The notes under the pieces: model-generated
Told to the model about the DNA's origin: nothing
Database searches by the model: none
What the model saw: the letters and a program-made list of their open reading frames with translations, nothing else
Assembly: GCF_024298845.1 (NCBI RefSeq)
Contig: NZ_CP101156.1
Coordinates: 3,459,615-3,523,614, forward strand
Source of the DNA: Natronosalvus amylolyticus
GTDB lineage: Archaea; Halobacteriota; Halobacteria; Halobacteriales; Natrialbaceae
Direction of reading: 5' to 3'
DNA length: 64,000 nt
Shown: positions 7,479-16,217 of the stretch, one piece after another
How the letters are laid out: each line of letters starts with the position of its first letter
Position numbering within the stretch: position 1 is the first letter of the stretch
Translations under genes and position numbers: made by a program

Positions 7479-9575
7479 ATGGGAAGGTTACGTGATCTCT
7501 TCGCACCGGAATCTGTAGCCGTCGTCGGGGCGACTGATCGCGAAGGCGCCGTCGGACACGCGATTCTCGAGAATCTCGTGGCGGATTACGTCGGGGACGT
7601 TATCCCCGTCAATCCGAACCGCGAGTCCGTGCTCGGGATCGAGTGTTATCCTGACGTCGCCAGCGCGCCACCAGTCGATCTCTCAGTAATCGTCGTCCCG
7701 CCGTCGATCGTACTCGAGGCAATTCGGGAAAGCGCCGAAGCCGGGGTCGAAAACGTCGTCGTCATCACGGCGGGGTTCGCCGAAACCGGCAGTGATGGTG
7801 CAGCCCGCGAGCGCGAACTGCGCGAACTCGCCGACGAACACGACCTCAACCTGGTCGGCCCGAACAGCCTCGGGATTATGAACACCCGAAGTGGAATGAA
7901 CGCCACCTTCGGGCCCGAGAACGCGCTCGATGGCTCTGTCTCGTTTATGAGCCAGTCGGGCGCGTTCATTACGGCCGTTCTCGACTGGGCGAACGAACAG
8001 GGAATCGGCTTCCGTGACGTGGTCTCCCTGGGGAACAAATCCGTCCTCGACGAGACCGACTTCGTCGAAGAGTGGGGTGAAGACCCCGAAACCGACGTCA
8101 TCATCGGCTACCTCGAGGGAATCGACCGTGGCGACGAGTTCGTCGAGGTCGCCCGCGAGGTCAGTGACGACACCCCAATCGTGCTCGTCAAGTCCGGACG
8201 GACCGACGCCGGCGCACAGGCAGCCTCCTCTCACACCGGGGCGATTGCCGGCAGCGAGGTCGCTTACGAAAGCGGCCTCGAACAGGCCGGGGTCTTGCGC
8301 GCTCGATCCGTTCAGGAGTTGTTCGACTGGGCACGGGCGCTTTCGGGCCTGCCGACACCCGACGCCGATGGCGTTGCGGTCGTCACCAACGCCGGCGGCC
8401 CCGGCGTCCTCACGACTGACGCCGTCGGCGACGCGAACCTCGAGATGGCGAACTTCACCGACGAAACGATCGGGCGACTCGCCGAGACGATGCCGGACGA
8501 GGCGAACGTCTACAATCCGATCGACGTCATCGGTGACGCCGATATCGAACGATTCGAGACCGCACTCGACATCGCACTCGAGGATCCCAACGTGGGCAGT
8601 GCCGTCGTCGTCAGTGCGCCGACGGCCGTCCTCGAGTACGACCGGTTGGCGGAGGTCGTGATCGAACAGCGCGATATCCACGACAAGCCGATCGTTACCA
8701 GCCTGATGGGCGGCAGTCGGTCACGGGCGGCCGAGGAGGTCCTGCGAGAGTTCGGTATCCCGAACTACTTCGACCCCGCCCGCGCGGTGTCCGGCCTCGA
8801 TGCGCTCGCTCGATATCGAGACATCAAAACCGCACAACGTGACGAGCCGGAACGGTTCGATGTCGACCACGACCGCGCCAGAGAAATCCTGGAGACGGCG
8901 CGTTCCCGGACCGGCAACCGACTCGGCGTCGAAGCGATGGATCTGCTGGATGCGTACGGGATTCCGACGCCACACGGCGAAATCGTGAGCGATCCCGAAG
9001 CGGCCCAAGAGATCGCTGCCGACATCGATGGCGACGTCGTCCTCAAAATCGTGAGTCCCGATATCTCACACAAGTCCGACATCGGCGGCGTCCGCGTCGG
9101 CGTGAGCGACGAGGACGTCTACGACGCCTACGAGGACGTGGTCTCGAACGCCCGGAACTACCAGCCGGATGCGTCAATCGTCGGCGTGCAGGTCCAGGAG
9201 ATGCTCGACCTCGAGGGGTCGACGGAGACGATCATCGGCGTCAACCGCGATCCGCAGTTCGGTCCACTCCTGTTGTTCGGACTCGGCGGGATTTTCGTCG
9301 AAATCCTCGAGGACACGTCCGTTCGCGTGGCACCGGTCGGCGAGGACGAGGCGCAGGCGATGGTCGAGGACATCAAAGCCGCGCCACTGTTGCGTGGCGC
9401 ACGGGGCCGCGAGCCGGCAGACATCGAATCCGTCGTGGAGTCCATCCAGCGACTGTCACAACTGGTGACCGACTTCCCGGCGATTCTCGAACTCGACGTC
9501 AACCCGCTGGTCGTCGGACCTGAGGGCGTACAGGCAATCGATCTTCGACTGACCGTTGACACGGAGAAACTATGA
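7479..9575 (+). CDS. acetate/acyl-CoA ligase (ADP-forming), fused alpha-beta
   Basis: A 698-residue single-chain ACD that converts acyl-CoA, ADP and phosphate to acid, CoA and ATP, the usual archaeal route for energy from acetyl-CoA. The order is a CoA-binding Rossmann domain (P-E-S-V-A-V-V-G-A-T at 10-19), succinyl-CoA-ligase-like domains, and a C-terminal ATP-grasp beta part (from about 470; K-I-V-S-P-D-I-S-H-K-S). The phosphorylated His is His252 in S-S-H-T-G-A-I-A-G-S. A TATA-like ATATACTTA at 7444-7452 lies about 30 bases before 7479, which favours this start over the ATG at 7464. The next gene overlaps by ATGA, so both are co-translated. Confidence 0.9.
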   Translation: MGRLRDLFAPESVAVVGATDREGAVGHAILENLVADYVGDVIPVNPNRESVLGIECYPDVASAPPVDLSVIVVPPSIVLEAIRESAEAGVENVVVITAGFAETGSDGAARERELRELADEHDLNLVGPNSLGIMNTRSGMNATFGPENALDGSVSFMSQSGAFITAVLDWANEQGIGFRDVVSLGNKSVLDETDFVEEWGEDPETDVIIGYLEGIDRGDEFVEVAREVSDDTPIVLVKSGRTDAGAQAASSHTGAIAGSEVAYESGLEQAGVLRARSVQELFDWARALSGLPTPDADGVAVVTNAGGPGVLTTDAVGDANLEMANFTDETIGRLAETMPDEANVYNPIDVIGDADIERFETALDIALEDPNVGSAVVVSAPTAVLEYDRLAEVVIEQRDIHDKPIVTSLMGGSRSRAAEEVLREFGIPNYFDPARAVSGLDALARYRDIKTAQRDEPERFDVDHDRAREILETARSRTGNRLGVEAMDLLDAYGIPTPHGEIVSDPEAAQEIAADIDGDVVLKIVSPDISHKSDIGGVRVGVSDEDVYDAYEDVVSNARNYQPDASIVGVQVQEMLDLEGSTETIIGVNRDPQFGPLLLFGLGGIFVEILEDTSVRVAPVGEDEAQAMVEDIKAAPLLRGARGREPADIESVVESIQRLSQLVTDFPAILELDVNPLVVGPEGVQAIDLRLTVDTEKL

Positions 9576-10690
9576 CAGACGACACCGCAACCGACCCAGA
9601 CAGTGCAGACGAACAGCCAGCGACGACCGACGACGGGCCACGAACGACGCTCGTCGCCTCACTCGAGGAGAGTATGGGCAAAACGGCGATCACGCTCGCC
9701 CTTGCCAAACACGCGAGGGACGCCGGGTCGACCGTCGGCTACATGAAGCCGAAAGGGACGCGCCTCCAGAGCAACGTCGGCAAAACCCTCGATGAGGATC
9801 CGATGCTCGCCCGCGAACTGCTCGACCTCGATGCCGAGATGCACGACCTCGAGCCGGTCGTCTACTCGCCTACGTTCATCGACCAGGCGATTCGCGGACG
9901 GGAGGACCCCGAAGGGATCGGTGAACGCGTTCGAGAGGCCTTCGAGAACCTGTCCAAAGACGCGGATCACATGTTCATCGAGGGTGGTGGTCGCCTCGAG
10001 CAGGGCGGCATCGTCGACCTGACTGACGCTGACGTAGCCGAACTGCTCGACGCCGAGGTAGTGCTCGTCGCACCCTACGAAACCGTCGGTGACGTAGACG
10101 ACGTTCTTGCAGCAGCGAAGGACTTCGGCGACCGTTTCGGTGGCGTCATCTTCAACGCCGTCTCCGATGCCGAACGCGACCGACTCGAGACCGAAATCGC
10201 GCCGTTCCTCGAGGGACGAGGCGTCCCAGTTCACGGGGTCTTGCCGCGCGAGCAGACGCTGGCTGGCGTCACCGTTGATGACCTCGCTGACGAACTCGGT
10301 GGCCAGGTCCTCGTCGAGGAAGGCCTCGAGAACTACGTCGAGCGCTTCTCTGTCGGTGCGATGGGTGCCGACAGCGCCCTGCGACACTTCCGCCGCACGA
10401 AAAACGCGGCCGTCATCACGGGTGGCGACAGGGCGGACATCCACGCTGCCGCACTCGAAGCATCGGGGGTCAAGTGTCTGATCCTCACGGGCGGCCACCG
10501 ACCATCGGGAGCCATTCTCGGACAGGCAGCGAAGAAGGGCGTTCCGGTCGTCCTCGCCCAGACCGACACCTTGCGGACGGTCGAACGCGCCGAAGAAATC
10601 GTCCGCAGCGGGCGGACGCGCGATGCACAGACCATCGAGACGATGGCGACGCTGCTCGCCGATCACACGGATCTCGAGGCGCTACGGTAA
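9572..10690 (+). CDS. phosphotransacetylase-like P-loop/DRTGG domain protein
   Basis: A 372-residue protein resembling the N-terminal regulatory half of bacterial long phosphotransacetylase, without the catalytic Pta domain. Residues 26-220 are a dethiobiotin-synthetase/CobB-type P-loop domain (E-E-S-M-G-K-T-A as Walker A, M-F-I-E-G-G-G acid strand). Residues about 230-345 are a DRTGG domain (V-E-R-F-S-V-G-A-M-G-A; A-V-I-T-G-G-D-R-A-D-I). The overlap with the ACD gene is ATGA, and the pairing with ACD is common in haloarchaea, suggesting it senses or tunes acetyl-CoA metabolism. The ligand and activity are not known. Confidence 0.8.
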   Translation: MTDDTATDPDSADEQPATTDDGPRTTLVASLEESMGKTAITLALAKHARDAGSTVGYMKPKGTRLQSNVGKTLDEDPMLARELLDLDAEMHDLEPVVYSPTFIDQAIRGREDPEGIGERVREAFENLSKDADHMFIEGGGRLEQGGIVDLTDADVAELLDAEVVLVAPYETVGDVDDVLAAAKDFGDRFGGVIFNAVSDAERDRLETEIAPFLEGRGVPVHGVLPREQTLAGVTVDDLADELGGQVLVEEGLENYVERFSVGAMGADSALRHFRRTKNAAVITGGDRADIHAAALEASGVKCLILTGGHRPSGAILGQAAKKGVPVVLAQTDTLRTVERAEEIVRSGRTRDAQTIETMATLLADHTDLEALR

Positions 10691-10701
10691 CGTTTCGAAA
10701 A

Positions 10702-10723
10702 CGTGAACGGGAACCCGTTCACG
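10702..10723. terminator. perfect hairpin after the ACD operon
   Basis: CGTGAACGGG and CCCGTTCACG are exact complements separated by two As, starting 11 bases after the stop codon of the Pta-like gene. The hairpin is strong but not followed by a T-run, so it may act as a 3'-end stabiliser or processing signal rather than a true terminator. Confidence 0.45.
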
Positions 10724-10952
10724 GCCGTCGAGTGTCAGAGGCACGCCGGCAGTGACTAGCCTAGCGGTCCAGCACCAAAACTGCACCTCTCCGTCCATCC
10801 GCTATCGATCCAATGGCTCGTACGTCTCTCGTCGTACATTCCCCGATACCCTGACTCTTCCGAGTGATCACTCCTGGTGACTGTCATTGGTTCCGGGAGA
10901 CGGCAACCGCTCGACCGGTACGGTTAAGTACATGACAACTGCCATCACGAGT

Positions 10953-11180
10953 ATGAGTGGACGACCGCTTGACGTCCTCGAGGCGTCACTTGGCGACCGA
11001 GTTCGAGTACGACTCAAAAGTGGCGAGGAGTACGTCGGTGACCTCGCGGGCTACGACCAGCACATGAATCTCGTCCTCGAGGATGCCGCGGTTTCGTCAC
11101 CCGAGGAAACGGCAGCGGATGCGTCAATCGAAGACACAACCATTATACGCGGCGATAACGTCGTTTCGATTACTCCATGA
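10953..11180 (+). CDS. lsm: LSm (Sm-like archaeal) RNA-binding protein
   Basis: A 75-residue Sm-fold protein that forms a heptameric ring binding U-rich RNA. The Sm1 motif is visible as [23 protein letters not shown], and Sm2 as [10 protein letters not shown]. An acidic insertion (residues 48-60) separates them, as in other haloarchaea. TTAAGTA at 10924-10930 lies 27 bases before the ATG at 10953, giving a leaderless start; longer in-frame ATGs at 10887 and 10932 are unlikely. It overlaps rpl37e by ATGA, the classic lsm-rpl37e pair. Confidence 0.93.
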   Translation: MSGRPLDVLEASLGDRVRVRLKSGEEYVGDLAGYDQHMNLVLEDAAVSSPEETAADASIEDTTIIRGDNVVSITP

Positions 11181-11353
11181 CTGGCGCAGGAACCCCAAGC
11201 CAAGGAAAGAAGAACAAGACGACGCACGTCAAATGCCGACGCTGCGGTGAGAAATCCTACCACAAGCAGAAAGGCGTCTGTGCCTCCTGTGGCTTTGGCA
11301 AATCCGCCAAACGCCGCTCGTACGCGTGGCAAGGAAAGACTGGCGACAACTAA
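11177..11353 (+). CDS. rpl37e: 50S ribosomal protein L37e
   Basis: A 58-residue basic ribosomal protein with the zinc-binding pair C-R-R-C-G and C-A-S-C-G-F-G, followed by [10 protein letters not shown]. These are diagnostic of L37e, which binds 23S rRNA near the exit tunnel. The start ATG overlaps the lsm stop (ATGA), so the two are co-translated. Confidence 0.96.
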   Translation: MTGAGTPSQGKKNKTTHVKCRRCGEKSYHKQKGVCASCGFGKSAKRRSYAWQGKTGDN

Positions 11354-11530
11354 CTGTCTTTTTCCTGTCGCTTTTCGAAGCCACTTACCGGTAGTCGCCG
11401 GCTTCGTCGGTATCTCGAGTACTCGAGTCGACAACGAACCGCTCAAAACCGACCCACGACACCTTACGTATGCAAGTGTGTGCATATATAATGCGCTTGA
11501 TGTTCCGAATTCGAGCACAAACACGGGGGA

Positions 11531-11538
11531 TTTTTATC
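11531..11538 (+). promoter_or_regulatory. TATA box of purF
   Basis: TTTTTATC is centred about 27 bases before the ATG at 11561, the usual spacing to a haloarchaeal transcription start, and so predicts a leaderless purF mRNA. A second TATA-like TGCATATATAATG at 11481-11493 could serve an additional start further upstream. Confidence 0.5.
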
Positions 11539-11560
11539 GGCTGAAACCCCACTGACCACC

Positions 11561-13072
11561 ATGACTGATGGGCGGGGCCAGACACCCCGGCGAACAGGGA
11601 TGACGGAAAAATGCGGGGTCGTCGGTATCGCTTTCGAGGACCGAAACGCCGCTCGACCGCTGTACTATGGTCTTTATGCACTCCAGCATCGCGGTCAGGA
11701 GTCAGCGGGTATCGTGACCCACGACGGGTTCCAACAACACAGCCACGTCGAGATGGGACTCGTCGGTGACGTATTCGATGAAGACGACCTCGAGTCGCTC
11801 AACGGCTCGACGGGAATCGGTCACGTTCGCTACCCGACTGCTGGCAGCGTCGACTCCTGTTGTGCCCAGCCGTTTTCGGTCTCGTTCAAATCCGGGTCGC
11901 TCGGGCTGAGCCACAACGGTAATCTCGTCAACGCCGAAGAAATTCGGGACGAACTCGCCGGACTTGGACACGCCTTTACCTCCGACGGGGACACGGAAGT
12001 CATCGCCCACGACCTCGCCCGAAACCTGCTCAACGAGGACCTTATTCGGGCGGTCAAACGGACGATGCAGCGAATCCATGGCTCGTACTCGCTGACGATC
12101 ATGCACGACGAGACCGTCATGGGTGTTCGTGACCCACAGGGGAACCGACCGCTCTGTATCGGAGAACTCGATAACGGCTACATCATCGCCTCCGAATCCG
12201 CGGCTATCGACACGCTGGACGGCGAACTCGTCCGGGACGTCCGCCCGGGCGAACTGGTCGTCCTGAGCGAGGACGGGTCTGGTTTCGATTCCTATCAACT
12301 GATCGAGGCCGAGAACACGGCACACTGCTTCTTCGAGCACGTCTACTTCGCTCGCCCCGACTCCCGAATCGACGGGACACTGGTCTACGAAGCGCGTCGG
12401 AACCTCGGCCGCAAACTCTGGGAAGAAAACGGCGTCGAGACGGACGTCGTGATGCCGGTTCCTGACTCCGGGCGTGCGTTTGCCTCCGGCTACGCTGACG
12501 CTGCCGACGAGACGACTGCTGATGGCGAGCCACGCGCAGTCGAAGATACGGGGGTCGAGTTCGCCGAAGGCCTGATGAAAAACCGGTACGTCGGCCGAAC
12601 GTTCATCATGCCGACACAGGACGAACGGGAACGGGCCGTACGTCTCAAACTCAACCCGATTACCTCGACCGTTGAGGGAAAAACCGTCACCCTTATCGAC
12701 GACTCCATCGTCCGTGGAACGACCTCAACCCAACTCGTTAGCCTTCTCAAAGACTGTGGCGCGGCGGAAGTCCACATGCGAATCGGTGCCCCACCCATCG
12801 TCGCTCCCTGTTACATGGGTATCGACATGGCCACTCGAGAGGAGCTCATCGCTTCGGACAAAACGATTCCCGAAATCGGTGACGCCATCGAGGCCGATAG
12901 CATCGCCTACCTCTCGCCCGAATCCGTCGCGGAGGTGCTGGGGGCCAATCGATCTGACCTCTGTATGGGCTGTGTCTCCGGCGAATACCCCTACGATATC
13001 GAGGGTGAGCCAACCGACCGTGACGTAACGCGGCCGAACATCGGCGGGCAAACCATTCAGGCTGACGACTGA
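11561..13072 (+). CDS. purF: amidophosphoribosyltransferase
   Basis: A 503-residue enzyme of the first step of purine synthesis, making phosphoribosylamine from PRPP and glutamine. The Ntn glutaminase domain starts at the nucleophile Cys in K-C-G-V-V-G (residue 18), which needs removal of a 17-residue leader. The PRPP loop is V-T-L-I-D-D-S-I-V-R-G-T-T-S near 370. Cysteines in T-A-H-C-F-F, A-P-C-Y-M-G and L-C-M-G-C match the iron-sulfur type of PurF (as in Bacillus). TATA spacing favours the ATG at 11561; the ATG at 11600 (M-T-E-K-C-G) would give the shorter form seen in some homologues. The gene is monocistronic. Confidence 0.95.
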   Translation: MTDGRGQTPRRTGMTEKCGVVGIAFEDRNAARPLYYGLYALQHRGQESAGIVTHDGFQQHSHVEMGLVGDVFDEDDLESLNGSTGIGHVRYPTAGSVDSCCAQPFSVSFKSGSLGLSHNGNLVNAEEIRDELAGLGHAFTSDGDTEVIAHDLARNLLNEDLIRAVKRTMQRIHGSYSLTIMHDETVMGVRDPQGNRPLCIGELDNGYIIASESAAIDTLDGELVRDVRPGELVVLSEDGSGFDSYQLIEAENTAHCFFEHVYFARPDSRIDGTLVYEARRNLGRKLWEENGVETDVVMPVPDSGRAFASGYADAADETTADGEPRAVEDTGVEFAEGLMKNRYVGRTFIMPTQDERERAVRLKLNPITSTVEGKTVTLIDDSIVRGTTSTQLVSLLKDCGAAEVHMRIGAPPIVAPCYMGIDMATREELIASDKTIPEIGDAIEADSIAYLSPESVAEVLGANRSDLCMGCVSGEYPYDIEGEPTDRDVTRPNIGGQTIQADD

Positions 13073-13257
13073 GTGGCCTGGGAGGGTACTGAGGGGTAAC
13101 GACGGTCTTTACCAAACAGTACACTCGAGCGACAGCGACGAATTCGCAACGAAACCACTATTAGATCCGTACTAAAATACTCAACTTTCCAAAGTATTGT
13201 GAGTCTGACGCTCGAGACGTACCATAATTTCCATAGTGAGTGGTACTGAACCTCCGT

Positions 13258-13821
13258 TCAGTACACGATGTGTAACAGCACGTAGACGACGATTCCAAGC
13301 GAGAACGAGATGAGCCACAGCGTCGCTGCGATACGACCGATTTGTGCATGCCGAGTCTTGTACAACTCGCCGACCGAATGGCTCATTGCGAGCAACAGGA
13401 CGTAATACAGGAGCGGAATACAGACGACAGCGAGCAGAATGTGTATCGCCAGCACCGGCAGGTAAACGAATCGCTCGATCGTTTCCGGCCCGGGGAACGG
13501 CTGGGACCCACCCAGCGCGATCAGACGATACAGATACAGGACCAGAAACGCGGCGAACAGGAGAAACGACGTGATCATTAGCACGCGGTGTCGGTCGACG
13601 GCACCGCGTCGAATCGCACGAACCCCTGTAAGAATCGTTCCGATGGCAGTAATCGAGATGAGGACGTTAATCGTCGGAATCGCCTCGAGCAACCACGCAG
13701 GCACGTTCGGAACTGCCGATTGTGGAATCACGCCACCGGCAGCACCGAACACCAACGCGAGCGAGATGATCGACAACAGTGCAGTGAGTAGCGGAACACG
13801 CTCTCGAGCGACCACGGTCAT
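13258..13821 (-). CDS. DUF420 family membrane protein
   Basis: A 187-residue protein with five or six hydrophobic helices. It carries the DUF420 pattern of His and Arg residues at helix ends: D-R-H-R-V-L-M near 77, L-Y-R-L, A-I-H-I-L-L-A near 128, and H-A-Q-I-G-R near 162. Bacterial DUF420 proteins (YozB/CtaM type) are linked to cytochrome oxidase assembly, and the conserved His residues could bind haem or copper. No oxidase genes are nearby, so the role is inferred only. Confidence 0.75.
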   Translation of the reverse strand: MTVVARERVPLLTALLSIISLALVFGAAGGVIPQSAVPNVPAWLLEAIPTINVLISITAIGTILTGVRAIRRGAVDRHRVLMITSFLLFAAFLVLYLYRLIALGGSQPFPGPETIERFVYLPVLAIHILLAVVCIPLLYYVLLLAMSHSVGELYKTRHAQIGRIAATLWLISFSLGIVVYVLLHIVY

Positions 13822-13985
13822 ACCTGCCTATCAGGAGTGGGCGGTTAAGGTCGTATTGGTCGCTCCTGACAGCGCTCACAGCGGGATAACCGTATCTCCC
13901 TGTCGTCTTCGTAGCGATCGAAACGATTCACGTCCCTATCCGGAGGTCGTCTTGTGTCTGGAGGTGGAACGCGTGTCAACGGTCA

Positions 13986-14627
13986 CTATTTACTGCGTTC
14001 GCTCAGATCTGTGCCGGTTGACTCTCCAGGCAAGATGTCACCGATAACGGCCCCCAGGGCAGCAGCAGCCCAGATAACGGTTACTCGGCTCAGTTGTTCG
14101 AGCGCAGTCGGGTCGGCTTCGTGTAATCGACCCCAGAGAACCATCGTGCCGAACGCCGTCAGAAAGGAAACGAGGAGTACGCCGACGTACCGCCGTGGAA
14201 TCACACCAAAGAACGGATATTTCACCTGTACGTCTCTGAAATCGGCATAGTACAGCAGTCCAGCAGTCAACCCCAGGATGAACAACACGTTCGCAACCAG
14301 GAACACTGGAATCCCTCCCACGGTGATCTCGAGGAACCACTCCGCAATCTCGAAGACCCCGTCTTCGACGAGCAGCGGAAGGGAAAAAACGACCGCACCG
14401 ACGAACGATTGTGCGATGTCTCGAGAGGTGTACTTCGTAATCCGTTTGGTGAACGCCTGACTGCCGGGCATTGCTTCGACGAGTGAGATGGTCTGTTCGA
14501 CCTTCTGAACCTCTCTGGGGTCGTCTACCGTCTCTTTGAGTGTCTCGAGTTTGGTCAGGAGGTCGTCGATGTCCGGATTTTCGGGCCCTAGATCAGCGGT
14601 TGGCTCCTCTGATTCGTCCACTGCCAT
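13986..14627 (-). CDS. DUF2391-type integral membrane protein
   Basis: A 213-residue protein with a charged coiled N-terminal part (residues 1-70, with heptad-like L-L-T-K-L-E-T-L-K-E-T-V). It is followed by S-R-D-I-A-Q-S-F-V-G-A-V-V-F and four to five membrane helices. This layout fits the haloarchaeal DUF2391/TIGR02587 membrane family, whose function is unknown. It is transcribed away from the repeat-rich tRNA-Leu region and is separated from the DUF420 gene by 164 bases. Confidence 0.7.
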   Translation of the reverse strand: MAVDESEEPTADLGPENPDIDDLLTKLETLKETVDDPREVQKVEQTISLVEAMPGSQAFTKRITKYTSRDIAQSFVGAVVFSLPLLVEDGVFEIAEWFLEITVGGIPVFLVANVLFILGLTAGLLYYADFRDVQVKYPFFGVIPRRYVGVLLVSFLTAFGTMVLWGRLHEADPTALEQLSRVTVIWAAAALGAVIGDILPGESTGTDLSERSK

Positions 14628-14745
14628 GGCCTCGGGTTTTCAAGCCAGGCAAAAATAGCTGCTGCAAGGAGACATAGTTCTGTCTGCTGGTTCGGGTGTC
14701 TCAGGTGGCTGAATTGGGCATGAAACGTCGCTCTCACTCTCGAGT

Positions 14746-14828
14746 TATAGTAGCCAGTGAACCGATTTACACACCTACCGCGATGCAGTTTTGCGAGCGG
14801 TGTGCAATGACTTTCACTGACTACTATA
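14746..14828. repeat. dispersed palindromic repeat family A, copy 2
   Basis: This 83-bp palindrome starts TATAGTAGCCAGTGAA and ends TTCACTGACTACTATA, with inner arms around ACACACC and GGTGTGC. It ends two bases before the first copy of the tRNA-linked duplication, so mobile or recombining sequence is stacked here. Confidence 0.85.
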
Positions 14829-14830
14829 GC

Positions 14831-14982
14831 TTCCGTAGAATTATGCGTGGGTGAGATCCGCGAAGGGAAATCACCCGCATCGACTCGCTCGACGGCATAG
14901 CCGTCGAACGGTTGGTGGACTTGGTCCGCGCTTGCAATGCAAATCTTCGATTTGCACACGATGCGTGGGACCGGATTTGAAC
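14831..14982. repeat. tRNA-Leu-linked direct repeat, copy 1 (att-like, with 3' tRNA fragment)
   Basis: This is about 128 bases nearly identical to 15080-15207, plus a 24-base insertion at 14937-14960. It ends in the 21 bases complementary to the tRNA-Leu 3' end (T-arm and acceptor strand), after which similarity stops, so the tRNA is not complete here. A truncated tRNA 3' end in direct orientation is what remains on one side of an element integrated at a tRNA gene. Confidence 0.8.
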
Positions 14983-15079
14983 TTCTGTCGTTTCGCTTCG
15001 CTCACGACGGCGTTCACAGTCTCGAGCGACTGTGTACCGACGGTCCCTGGAAATAACACTATCGCTGAGTGGGGTAGTT

Positions 15080-15186
15080 TTCCGTAGAATTATGCGTGGG
15101 TGATGTCCGCGAAGGGAAATCACCTGCATCGACTCGCTCGACGGCATAGCCGTCGAACGGTTGGCGGACTTGGTCCGCGCTTGCGA

Positions 15187-15207
<21 letters not shown>
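15080..15207. repeat. tRNA-Leu-linked direct repeat, copy 2 (attached to the intact tRNA)
   Basis: This is the second copy of the duplicated block. It runs from TTCCGTAGAATTATGCG into the 3' third of the intact tRNA-Leu gene. Within it, GACGGCATAGCCGTC forms a short hairpin. Between the copies lie about 100 bases without any gene. Confidence 0.8.
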
Positions 15208-15271
<64 letters not shown>

Positions 15272-15310
15272 TCGCGTGGTATTTTTCTCCGCACTCATCG
15301 ATATCCAGCG

Positions 15311-15320
15311 GCCATATAAA
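15311..15320 (-). promoter_or_regulatory. TATA box of tRNA-Leu
   Basis: On the minus strand this reads TTTATATGGC, about 44 bases before the tRNA 5' end. That would give a primary transcript with a leader of roughly 17 bases. The remaining stretch to 15587 holds no gene that I can support, only the MBF1 promoter (TAGTTAAAAAG at 15555-15565). Confidence 0.55.
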
Positions 15321-15587
15321 AGCCCTTTCTTTTGTCACTGTCTCTGCGGCGAGGTCACACGGTACAGATTCCTCGAAATCCTTTCGACGTGTCGATGACT
15401 CGAGTCAATCTCATTTCACGTACTGATGGTTATAGTCAGATTATTGGTGTGTCGAAGCAGTAGCCCGTTCCAGTTGCATGCACTATTCCGTCAAGCGTGA
15501 CTGTCCTCGAGTCGTGATTTTGCACTCGAGTCGCTTCTCTCCCCTGACGACCGTATAGTTAAAAAGGCCGAACGGCCAACGTCTTGT

Positions 15588-16100
15588 ATGGCAAAATACT
15601 CCACCGGTTCGTCCACTGGCGGCGGCGGGACGTCCTGTGAACTCTGTGGTGCGGAAAGTGATTCGCTCCGGCAGGCGACCGTTGCCGGCGCACAGTTGCA
15701 GGTCTGTCCCAGCTGTGCTCCCCATAGCGACGAGTCGAGTCGACGCGGCCAGTCGGGTGGTGGCTCGAGCGGCCAGGAGTCACGAACCAGCCGAAAAAAG
15801 AAAGCAGCCCAGAACGTCGCCAAAGCCAACCCAATCTGGGACGGTGACTCGGAACACTGGGAGAAAGACGGGACAAACTACGACGACGACCCCCTGCCGT
15901 ACCTGGTCAAATCTTACGGTGAACGCCTCGAATCCGCTCGACAGGATGCCGGATACAAACGCGAAGAACTTGCCGAGGAACTCGGTTGCAAGGAATCCGA
16001 CCTGCTCGCTATCGAGCAAGGCCGCGCGACCCAGGCCGGGGTCGGCGGCGGCCTGATTACGGCGCTCGAGGAGTTCCTGGACGTCGAACTCGCCGAATAG
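15588..16100 (+). CDS. multiprotein bridging factor 1 (archaeal MBF1), HTH protein
   Basis: A 170-residue aMBF1. Residues 17-45 are a zinc ribbon (C-E-L-C-G and C-P-S-C). A Gly/Ser and Lys-rich linker follows (about 50-75), then a Cro/C1-type helix-turn-helix at about 105-165 (G-E-R-L-E-S-A-R-Q-D-A-G-Y-K-R-E-E-L-A near 108). Archaeal MBF1 is ribosome- and transcription-associated. A TATA-like box 27 bases upstream (TAGTTAAAAAG) gives a leaderless start at 15588. Confidence 0.9.
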   Translation: MAKYSTGSSTGGGGTSCELCGAESDSLRQATVAGAQLQVCPSCAPHSDESSRRGQSGGGSSGQESRTSRKKKAAQNVAKANPIWDGDSEHWEKDGTNYDDDPLPYLVKSYGERLESARQDAGYKREELAEELGCKESDLLAIEQGRATQAGVGGGLITALEEFLDVELAE

Positions 16101-16217
16101 TTTCGGACGAAATACCCGAACTCCGCTTCCGTCTTGGAAAATGTTACTCTCTTTTCCGTCCTTTCTCCCGACGGTCGGCGGGCAGACTTTTATCACCTGG
16201 GAACGGATGGGGAGGTA

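Noticed and set aside
7683..8681. 332-codon minus frame opposite the acyl-CoA ligase
   Set aside because: Shadow of a gene with a clear catalytic His and fold.
14963..14982. second tRNA-Leu gene
   Set aside because: Only the 3' T-arm/acceptor piece is present; there is no anticodon or D-arm.
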